NCBI GenBank assembly: GCA_028679185.1
Contig: JAJRBZ010000014.1
Span: 1-43,636 of the forward strand
Source of the DNA: Methanoregula sp.
GTDB taxonomy: Archaea > Halobacteriota > Methanomicrobia > Methanomicrobiales > Methanospirillaceae
Length of the DNA stretch: 43,636 nucleotides
Direction of reading: 5' to 3'
Position numbers and translations under genes: made by a program. This document shows positions 38,000 to 43,636 of this stretch, one piece after another. Under the pieces are notes generated by a model, which saw nothing but the letters and a program-made list of their open reading frames with translations, searched no databases and was not told the DNA's origin. The number at the start of each line of letters is the position of its first letter. Positions within the stretch are counted from its first letter, which is position 1.

Positions 38000-38461
38000 A
38001 TGGAGCAGCTTAACGTAAAAATTTCTGCAAAAAATCTACCCAGTGACTATACATGTGACGGAAAAGATATATCTCCGCAGATCTCTATCGGCGATGTTAA
38101 CCCGGCTCTCTCAAAATCCCTTGCCATTATCGTCAATGATCCCGATGCACCTGGCGGAGGGGGTTTTGTTCATTGGATTGCGTGGAATATGGAGCTTGTG
38201 AGATTGATTCCCGATAATATTCCAAAAACACCAGAAGTTACGTTTCCGATCAGGGCAGTGCAGGGAAAAAACAGCTTTGGCAGGATCGGATACAACGGTC
38301 CCTGCCCACCGCGGGGAAAGCCCCACAGGTATTTCTTTAAGATCTATGGTCTGGACTCTGAGATTTCCCTGCCAGCAGGAGCCACAAAGGATCAACTTGT
38401 CCGGACAATGGAAGGACATGTCGTCCAGTATGGCGATACTTATGTCACGTATGGGCGGTGA
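38000..38461 (+). CDS. PEBP family protein (YbhB/YbcL-like), second of a tandem pair
   Basis: A 153-residue member of the same family as its upstream neighbour, with the canonical motifs complete: YTCDGKDISPQI, NDPDAPGGGGFVHWIAWNM (about 47-65) and RIGYNGPCPPRGKPHRYFF. Unlike the first copy it keeps the D-P-D-A-P pocket motif. The two are diverged paralogues. Ligand and role are unknown; bacterial YbhB binds no proven substrate. A GGAGGT ribosome site precedes it. Confidence 0.9.
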   Translation: MEQLNVKISAKNLPSDYTCDGKDISPQISIGDVNPALSKSLAIIVNDPDAPGGGGFVHWIAWNMELVRLIPDNIPKTPEVTFPIRAVQGKNSFGRIGYNGPCPPRGKPHRYFFKIYGLDSEISLPAGATKDQLVRTMEGHVVQYGDTYVTYGR

Positions 38462-38825
38462 TACTCTTCCATTTTCTTCTAACCGAAGGTTTTAACCTGT
38501 ACTTTGGGGCACCATACAGCCGAATCGACTGGCGATGTAACAGTAAACAGCAGATGCAAAAACTGCATTCGGCAAAAGAATCTCGAACTAAAAATTAATG
38601 GATCTGGAGGGCAAATCGAGGATATCACCAGCATCATTACTGATCCGATCATCACGATTTTGAAGGAAATTGCATGTTTGAACGATGGAAAATAATCCGG
38701 CAAATGCAACTTTTTTCTGCCTTTTTACTCGCACTATTCCCGGCTTCAGTCGCGCAGATTTTTCCGGTTCTGCTTTTTTTTTTAAAACAGTATAATTAAG
38801 GTATCAGAGAGAAAATGTGCTGTAA
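38462..38825. other. 364-base gap between PEBP and dGTPase genes
   Basis: The frame from TTG 38504 to 38695 stays open on the plus strand and encodes 63 residues with two Cys (CKNC) and a helical end (ITDPIITILKEIACLND), but it lacks an ATG and a ribosome site. It may be a gene remnant or chance. Further right are a run of nine or ten T (about 38774-38783) and a TATA-like box (38790-38798) for the dGTPase gene. No repeat or RNA gene is visible. Confidence 0.35.
38790..38798 (+). promoter_or_regulatory. TATA box for dGTPase-like gene
   Basis: gtataatta about 30 bases before the ATG at 38826; the message would have a very short leader. No Shine-Dalgarno is seen, which agrees. Confidence 0.5.
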
Positions 38826-40016
38826 ATGAATCCCGCAAGCAACCGCCATCGGTCACTGGATTCCGGAAAGGAATCATCAATCCGATCATATATCAGTAAG
38901 CAGGAAGCTCTTTTCTCGCCTCTCGCCTCGATAAGTGCTGATGCAGTACGGAGGCACAACAGAAAATCTGAAGATATCCGTACACCATACTCCCGGGATA
39001 CCGACCGAATCATCCACACAAGAGCATACACGAGGTATATCGACAAGACCCAGGTCTTTTCCCTGGTAGATAACGATCACATCACCCACCGGGTCATTCA
39101 TGTTCAGCTGGTTTCCAAGATCGCAAGAACGATAGGGCGCTGCCTCCGGTTAAATGAGGACCTTATAGAGGCAATTGCACTTGGTCATGACATAGGACAT
39201 ATCCCGTACGGGCATTTTGGAGAAACATGCTTATCAGAACTCTGTGAACAGTACGGTATTGGCAAGTTTTTCCACAATGTCCAGAGCGTACAATTTCTCG
39301 ATCGGATAGAAGACTGTGACCTCACCATGCAGGTGCTCGATGGCATCCTCTCCCACAACGGTGATGCTGATGATGTGAAAATCTTCCCTGAACCCTGCCT
39401 GACATGGCTGTCATTCGATAAAAAAGTGCAGGATAACGCGGATGGAAAACGCACAAAGGCCCCAATGACGCTGGAAGGATGTGTCGTCAAGTTTGCCGAT
39501 ACTATTGCATATATCGGCAGGGATTTGCAGGACGCACGTGAGGTGGGTCTAATCGCAGATTCGACCATGTTCCCTCAGAAGTGCAGGGAACTGCTCGGTG
39601 AATCCAACCGGGAAATCATCAATACCTTAATTTACGATCTCCTTGAAAACAGTGATACTGAAGAAAAGGGTTATATCTCGTACAGTCCTGATGTCGAATC
39701 AGCTCTAATAGATCTTCGCACCTTTTCCCGGATCCATATTTATGACAATGAAAAACTCACTTCAGAACGGGAGAAGGTGAGGCAGATGTACGCAACTCTG
39801 TTTATCAAATGTCTTGACGATCTGGAAAAAGATTCAAGGAATGAAAAAATCTTTACGGATTTTATCGACACCAGCTGGATCAACCGCGGCTATCTTCAGT
39901 CAGCTACGTACGCCGAGCTTGCCAGGGACTTTATTGCTGGCATGACCGACCGGTACTTTGCAAAACGATATGAAGAATGTGTAATTCCCCGCAGGGTTGA
40001 GGGAAAATTCTGTTAA
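38826..40016 (+). CDS. dgt: dGTPase-like HD-domain nucleotide triphosphohydrolase
   Basis: A 396-residue HD-superfamily enzyme. The opening SRDTDRIIHTRAYTRYIDKTQVF (read in parts) and NDHITHRVIHVQLVSKIAR (about 78-96) followed by EAIALGHDIGHIPYGHFGE (about 114-132) contain the metal-binding His/Asp residues of dGTP triphosphohydrolases; FHNVQSVQFL and LDGILSHNGD continue the pattern. It would cut dNTPs to deoxynucleoside and triphosphate, controlling dNTP pools. Such enzymes can also serve against viruses in bacteria; that is only a possibility here. It stands alone and ends 16 bases before a convergent cysteine-rich gene. Confidence 0.9.
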   Translation: MNPASNRHRSLDSGKESSIRSYISKQEALFSPLASISADAVRRHNRKSEDIRTPYSRDTDRIIHTRAYTRYIDKTQVFSLVDNDHITHRVIHVQLVSKIARTIGRCLRLNEDLIEAIALGHDIGHIPYGHFGETCLSELCEQYGIGKFFHNVQSVQFLDRIEDCDLTMQVLDGILSHNGDADDVKIFPEPCLTWLSFDKKVQDNADGKRTKAPMTLEGCVVKFADTIAYIGRDLQDAREVGLIADSTMFPQKCRELLGESNREIINTLIYDLLENSDTEEKGYISYSPDVESALIDLRTFSRIHIYDNEKLTSEREKVRQMYATLFIKCLDDLEKDSRNEKIFTDFIDTSWINRGYLQSATYAELARDFIAGMTDRYFAKRYEECVIPRRVEGKFC

Positions 40017-40032
40017 AGCCAGGTACGTGCTC

Positions 40033-40224
40033 TTACTCGTACTTTCCCTTGGGCTCAGACCAGCCGGTAAAACCACAGTATATGCACCCAATACCATCAC
40101 AATGATGGCAATGTCTTTTAGGTGCGGTGACCAAAACCACTCCGGTCTTGTTACAGTACAGGCACCCATGCCCTTCACAGTGACAACAGGTCGCAGGTTC
40201 GTAGATTTTTTGCCTTTCTGTCAT
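40033..40224 (-). CDS. Cysteine-rich mini-protein with two DnaJ-like zinc-finger repeats
   Basis: A 63-residue protein that has two near copies of one unit: CCHCEGHGCLYCNKTG (about 13-28) and CHHCDGIGCIYCGFTG (about 39-54). Each has CxxCxGxGCxYC, close to the CxxCxGxG zinc repeats of DnaJ. It probably binds one or two zinc ions and may bind a protein or RNA. A TATA-like GGTATAATTA (minus strand, 40241-40250) lies about 22 bases before the ATG, so the message may be leaderless. It resembles no named family that I know. Confidence 0.75.
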   Translation of the reverse strand: MTERQKIYEPATCCHCEGHGCLYCNKTGVVLVTAPKRHCHHCDGIGCIYCGFTGWSEPKGKYE

Positions 40225-40284
40225 GGCAGCAGCTTCCCCCTAATTATACCAGATCATAGTCAAGGTCAAAAATCAGCCCCTCGA

Positions 40285-42423
40285 TCATCCTTCCTCATTC
40301 AGGTATCCCATGAGTGCGTCAAGCATCTCACCTGCAGACTGGTACCGCTGAGCTGGATCTTTTTCGAGACATTTCAGGATGATTTTTTCCACAATCAATG
40401 CATCAGAATTATACTTTGACGGGGGGATAGGTTGCTCTCTCACAATAGCATTTCCTACTTCAACAATACTCTCGCCGCCAAATGGAACCGAACCGGTAAC
40501 CAGTTCGTAAAAAACCACGCCCAGCTGATAGATATCGGTCCGTTCATCAGTCCTCCCGAAAACCGAAGGGGAAACCTGTTCGGGAGCTGCATATGAAAGC
40601 GAGAACCCGGCAATACTGGACTTTTTTATTTCATTGGCTAGAACCTTGCTCATCCCCCAGTCCGTGATCTTGGGAACGAAATCCTTATTGAGCAGGATAT
40701 TGTGGGGTTTGATATCCCGGTGGATGAACCCCTGTGAATGAGCATATTTCAGACCGTCGGCAATACCTCTGATAAGGTGTACTGCTTTCCAGACAGGGAT
40801 TGGTTTCTCGATTGTTTCCAGGGAATCAGGCACGTACTCCATCTCAACATAAGGAACCGGCAGGATATTGACTGCAGTTACTTTTACAATATTGGGATGA
40901 CGAAGCGTTTCCCATGCTGCAATCTCATTTAAAAAGGATTTCCCCGTCATTTCATCAAAACTAATCGGGATCTTGACGGCAACCATCATGTCATCTGATT
41001 TTCGGCGGGCAGAGAAAACCCACGCGATACCGCCTCTTCCGATATATTTAATCTCGGCATATTTACTCTCCAGCTCATTGGGGAAGATGTTCATTTGTTC
41101 TGCAGATGAGGCATAAGGCCTCGATAGTACCGGAACTGTTGTATCTGTTGCAGGGGTAGTTGCCGCGGGGGTGAGACGGTTGTTAGATGTTCTGGATGTC
41201 TTTTGCTGGGGAATTGCTTCGGGAACTGTTGCAGTAGATGAAATCCTGATATTCGAGGTCCTGGACATTTTTTGCTGGCTCGCTGCTGCTACACCTGCAG
41301 ATATTTCCTGCTTACTCTCTTTTTGCTTGAGCTGCCGGAAAATTATCAAAACTACAACACCAGAAATCAGCAGCACAATGAGTTCGATCATAAGGAAACT
41401 CGTGGCTTGTCCATTCACCGGGCTTTCAGGGGTTGTCAAAGAGATTGTTTGTGTTGATGCAGGAACGGGTGCAGTAGGGTATGTCTCCTGGGAGATACCC
41501 GGGAGTGTCGGGAAAATCATTGGTTGTAAAGCGGGCACCTCTTCTTTTTGCGGAAAGACTTCGTAGTAGTATTGTTTTGGGTCCATTAAGGGAAATGCAT
41601 CAATAATATTCTGATTGGATTCAAGTATCGCTTTCGGGTTTGCACCGATCATTATGCCATATGGTGTATCACCGATGCCGTCACCATTTTTGTCCTTCCC
41701 GCGGTAATCACTCCAGAAATTTCCCATGGGGCTCTGTCTGAAAAGACCCAGATAAGTGTACGTATACGTGAAGGGAGAATACCAGACTGAAGTCGCACTC
41801 TTGGAGATGACATTCAGGGGATTACGAAAATTATTTCGGTATATCCTGTTGGAGAGGGAATACTCGTTAAGCTCTATCCCGATAGAATTTTTTGTGAATA
41901 TATTCTCTTCAATCACATTATTATTTGAGGCTTCAAAGGAAATGCCGGCCTGACTGTTGTTTGTAATAGTATTGCCGACAATCGTATTCTGCATTGCTGA
42001 CACCAGAAGGATACCCCTTGCATTGTTCAGGAAGGCATTGCCTTTTATGAGATTTCCGCTGGACTTGATATGGATGCCATTAAGAAATTCAATATTCCGG
42101 ATAGTGAAACCTTCAACTCTGCATCCATCGGCAAGAATTTCGATAGTGTTCCCCTTGTTCTCCGGTTCAAGTATTGGTGCACCACCCCCATTGTCAACAC
42201 CGACAAGATCAATCTTTTTATCAATAAGAAGATTTTCCAGATACGTACCACTATTCACACGGATGGTATCCCCAGGTAAAGAGTGGTTTATTGCCGCCTG
42301 GATGCTGGTAAAATCTGCATTTGATGAGGCAACGGTATATTCAGCAGCAGCTGCAGGTATAAAACAAATAGTAGTCAGGATTATTAGGCAGCAGATGATA
42401 CGGTTTATCTTGATCATAGGCAT
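40285..42423 (-). CDS. Receptor-like Ser/Thr protein kinase with extracellular NosD-type beta-helix
   Basis: A 712-residue membrane protein. Residues 1-27 form a signal peptide (ICCLIILTTICFIPAAAA). Residues 28-285 are a right-handed parallel beta-helix of the NosD/CASH type (repeats such as GNTITNNSQAGISFEASNNN) with NFWSDYRGKDKNGDGIGDTPYGI closing it. A Pro/Thr linker leads to one membrane helix (343-362). Residues 455-710 are a Hanks-type kinase: GRGGIAWVF loop (462-470), Lys484, Glu500, HRDIKPHN (568-575), DWG (588-590), APE (613-615), DIYQLG and Arg693. All catalytic residues are present; the DFG Phe is Trp. A duplicated segment, QQK-SRTSN-R (383-393, 406-416), lies inside the cell next to the membrane and could be a phosphorylation site. 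FHA-HTH gene lies upstream. A TATA-like box at about 42455-42466 suggests its own promoter. Confidence 0.92.
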   Translation of the reverse strand: MPMIKINRIICCLIILTTICFIPAAAAEYTVASSNADFTSIQAAINHSLPGDTIRVNSGTYLENLLIDKKIDLVGVDNGGGAPILEPENKGNTIEILADGCRVEGFTIRNIEFLNGIHIKSSGNLIKGNAFLNNARGILLVSAMQNTIVGNTITNNSQAGISFEASNNNVIEENIFTKNSIGIELNEYSLSNRIYRNNFRNPLNVISKSATSVWYSPFTYTYTYLGLFRQSPMGNFWSDYRGKDKNGDGIGDTPYGIMIGANPKAILESNQNIIDAFPLMDPKQYYYEVFPQKEEVPALQPMIFPTLPGISQETYPTAPVPASTQTISLTTPESPVNGQATSFLMIELIVLLISGVVVLIIFRQLKQKESKQEISAGVAAASQQKMSRTSNIRISSTATVPEAIPQQKTSRTSNNRLTPAATTPATDTTVPVLSRPYASSAEQMNIFPNELESKYAEIKYIGRGGIAWVFSARRKSDDMMVAVKIPISFDEMTGKSFLNEIAAWETLRHPNIVKVTAVNILPVPYVEMEYVPDSLETIEKPIPVWKAVHLIRGIADGLKYAHSQGFIHRDIKPHNILLNKDFVPKITDWGMSKVLANEIKKSSIAGFSLSYAAPEQVSPSVFGRTDERTDIYQLGVVFYELVTGSVPFGGESIVEVGNAIVREQPIPPSKYNSDALIVEKIILKCLEKDPAQRYQSAGEMLDALMGYLNEEG

Positions 42424-42454
42424 TATGGTATATTTTTTTTGATGAATTGATGGT

Positions 42455-42466
42455 AAGGTATTTTAA
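42455..42466 (-). promoter_or_regulatory. TATA-like box before the kinase gene
   Basis: TTAAAATACC on the minus strand is about 35-40 bases before the kinase ATG (42423). No Shine-Dalgarno is visible. The kinase may therefore be transcribed from here as well as from the FHA-HTH promoter. Confidence 0.4.
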
Positions 42467-42497
42467 CTCTCATCAGTTCGGATTACAGTCTGTTCAT

Positions 42498-43283
42498 TCA
42501 TTCGTTACCCTGCGGGATGATTATAAGAAGTTTAACGCCATGTAATCCTTTTGAGAACTCGATAAGATCTCCATCATGAATTAGTACACGCGAATTTTTT
42601 CCAAGTTGTTTGTTGTTAAGCTTGGTACCTCCCGTGCTCCCACAATCTTCAATCTGCCAACCATCTTTGGTATGAAGGAACCTTCCATGGGGCTTTGATA
42701 CTCTGGTTACCGCAGTGTAGCCATCTGAAAGGACAACATCATCGGGAGAGAACGCAGTCTGGTTCTCAGGATCGATCCTGCCGATGCGGACTTGATCGTG
42801 TTTCAGCATGAACACCTTCCCATCGTCTGGTCCACCAAGCACGATGGCTGTGGGTATATTTCCCAGCACTTCCTTGGAAAGAGTGTTTTTTACTTCCTCG
42901 AGACGGCGGGAGATTTCGCTCCCCACTATCTGCACCCGGGTATTGGAAAAAAGCCCCAGGTTCCTTATGATGGCTTCAAGACCACCGGGAACAATCGAAT
43001 ATTCCCAGACCGGGTGGATGCCCTTGGAGGTGGGAGCACCCAGACCAGCCTCTTTTTTGATTACCCCGACACTCAGGAGCTTGTCAAGATGCTTTTTTGT
43101 ATTTTCATAGCTGGTCTCGATTTCCTTGGAGATGGAACGGGCGTCCCGGGGCTTTTTTTCGAGAAATTTTAATATCCTGAGCCGCGCGCTGCTTGAAAGT
43201 ACATCGAGATACTCCGAAAGTTCTTCCAGTGAGTCTGAATCTTCATGAACAATAATTGTCGGGGATTTGTCCGCGGGATTCAT
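42498..43283 (-). CDS. FHA-domain winged-helix transcription regulator
   Basis: A 261-residue soluble protein. Residues about 22-82 form an ArsR-like winged helix (YLDVLSSSARLRILKFL, then ISKEIETSYENTKKHLDKL). A helical linker (about 98-140) precedes an FHA domain (about 143-257): strand TAIVLGGPDDGKVFML, RIGR (166-169), VSKPHG (195-200), the GST-x-GT loop (215-220) and FLHTKDGWQIEDC. FHA domains bind phosphothreonine; here the usual Asn of the loop is Gly (GSTGGT), while Arg169, Ser196 and His199 remain. It should bind DNA and a phosphorylated partner. GGAGG lies about 10 bases before the ATG. The downstream kinase is the obvious candidate partner. Confidence 0.9.
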   Translation of the reverse strand: MNPADKSPTIIVHEDSDSLEELSEYLDVLSSSARLRILKFLEKKPRDARSISKEIETSYENTKKHLDKLLSVGVIKKEAGLGAPTSKGIHPVWEYSIVPGGLEAIIRNLGLFSNTRVQIVGSEISRRLEEVKNTLSKEVLGNIPTAIVLGGPDDGKVFMLKHDQVRIGRIDPENQTAFSPDDVVLSDGYTAVTRVSKPHGRFLHTKDGWQIEDCGSTGGTKLNNKQLGKNSRVLIHDGDLIEFSKGLHGVKLLIIIPQGNE

Positions 43284-43355
43284 GGCACGCCTCCAAAATT
43301 ATGTCAGTTTGTTTTCCCATATCCCTATAATAATCAGACTATAAGGTCGTGACGG

Positions 43356-43364
43356 TTTATATTA
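43356..43364 (-). promoter_or_regulatory. TATA-like box before the FHA-HTH gene
   Basis: On the minus strand GATAATATAAACC lies about 75-80 bases before the ATG at 43283, and a second TATA-like stretch is at about 43325-43334. Either would leave room for a leader with the GGAGG site. Confidence 0.4.
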
Positions 43365-43484
43365 TCTCCCTGCAGAAGTACCCTTTAAGTTCATGAGGGT
43401 AACCGATTGGTTCAATACTTCAACCATCATTATATTGGGAATTTATTAGCATCCGCCATTATTGTATATATAAGGTGATACACG

Positions 43485-43610
43485 ATGCAGTTTCGAGTGT
43501 CACCGACCCATCCAATGCACATTGAACCAGAGCAAGACCCATACTTCAGACAACAAAGGAACGTTCAGATAAAATCTCACTCCAGAGACAGGGGATTCCA
43601 ATCCCCTTAA
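43485..43610 (+). CDS. Possible 41-residue small protein, divergent from the FHA-HTH gene
   Basis: An ORF MQFRVSPTHPMHIEPEQDPY ... of 41 codons has AAGGTGAT (43472-43479) five bases before the ATG, an excellent match to the archaeal Shine-Dalgarno. A TATA-like cattatattgg (43428-43438) gives a fitting start point; a second, closer one (43464-43474) would start RNA inside the ORF. It is polar and basic, with no known family. A perfect hairpin (43590-43607) ends at its stop codon. Confidence 0.42.
   Translation: MQFRVSPTHPMHIEPEQDPYFRQQRNVQIKSHSRDRGFQSP
43590..43607 (+). terminator. Perfect inverted repeat at the end of the small ORF
   Basis: aggggattccaatcccct: eight paired bases on each side of a CC centre, directly before the TAA of the small ORF and followed by AT-rich sequence (taaaatcata). 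It may be a terminator, an RNA-processing hairpin or a protein-binding palindrome-like site. The sequence to 43636 shows no further gene. Confidence 0.4.
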
Positions 43611-43636
43611 AATCATACATTTAAAGCCAGATACCA

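Larger units (their letters stand above)
43284..43636. other. Right-end intergenic region (353 bases)
   Basis: Holds the minus-strand promoter elements for the FHA-HTH gene (43325-43364), an AT-rich middle part, the plus-strand TATA-like boxes, the candidate 41-codon ORF (43485-43610) and its hairpin. No repeat family, tRNA or attachment site is recognised. Confidence 0.5.

Noticed and set aside
38479-38709. 76-codon minus-strand frame in the gap before the dGTPase gene
   Set aside because: No ribosome site, composition rich in Phe/Ser/Met/Cys unlike neighbouring proteins, and no motif.

Overview
This window reads as euryarchaeal chromosome from a hydrogenotrophic methanogen of the order Methanomicrobiales, most likely near Methanoregula or Methanospirillum (inferred from gene content, not checked by search). 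The evidence: split RNA polymerase genes (A'/A'' and B'/B''), archaeal ribosomal proteins L30e, L44e and S27e, glycerol-1-phosphate dehydrogenase and a geranylgeranyl-reductase-type enzyme for ether lipids, archaeal primase and GINS, aIF2-alpha, Nop10, a PGF-pre-PGF surface protein, and a phosphoribulokinase of the kind reported from Methanospirillum. Many genes have TATA-like boxes, and Shine-Dalgarno sites resemble GGAGGTGATC. I see no insertion sequence, prophage, CRISPR array or rRNA.

Layout. 1-813: 3' end of a surface protein gene. 872-1882: membrane glycosyltransferase. 2183-10453 (minus): rpoH-rpoB2-rpoB1-rpoA1-rpoA2-rpl30e-nusA, preceded by tRNA-Lys. 10826-11565 (minus): small ORF plus response regulator. 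11826-16720 (plus): tRNA-Pro, DUF89 protein, NfeD-SPFH pair, phosphoribulokinase and phosphofructokinase. 16755-18759 (minus): site-2 protease and RNase HII. 18814-19482: TrkA-type protein. 19471-27899 (minus): a long information-processing block UPF0058-Elp3-PriS-GINS-L44e-S27e-aIF2alpha-Nop10-PAC2-EndoQ, followed by a ferredoxin-reductase pair. 27955-28839: ADP-ribosylglycohydrolase. 28843-30390 (minus): G1P dehydrogenase and UPF0179. 30393-33267: DUF63, SpoIIM-like, ProS. 33433-37391: a lipoprotein-like or membrane-anchored repeat-domain protein, a zinc-ribbon protein, and a TrmO-Mrp-unknown operon. 37458-38461: tandem PEBP (YbhB) genes. 38826-40016: dGTPase-like HD protein. 40033-40224: cysteine-rich mini-protein. 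40285-43283 (minus): receptor-like Ser/Thr kinase and FHA-HTH regulator.

The most interesting part is the right end. A 712-residue protein joins a secreted NosD-type beta-helix sensor, one membrane helix and a complete cytoplasmic Hanks-type kinase. Just upstream, in the same direction, lies a protein joining an ArsR-like winged helix to an FHA (phosphothreonine-binding) domain. Together they suggest an undescribed route in which an outside signal is passed by threonine phosphorylation straight to a DNA-binding protein. Other leads are a phosphoribulokinase next to a bacterial-type PfkA, two small ORFs with good ribosome-binding sites (11461-11565 and 43485-43610), and an almost zero-length divergent promoter at 30390/30393.
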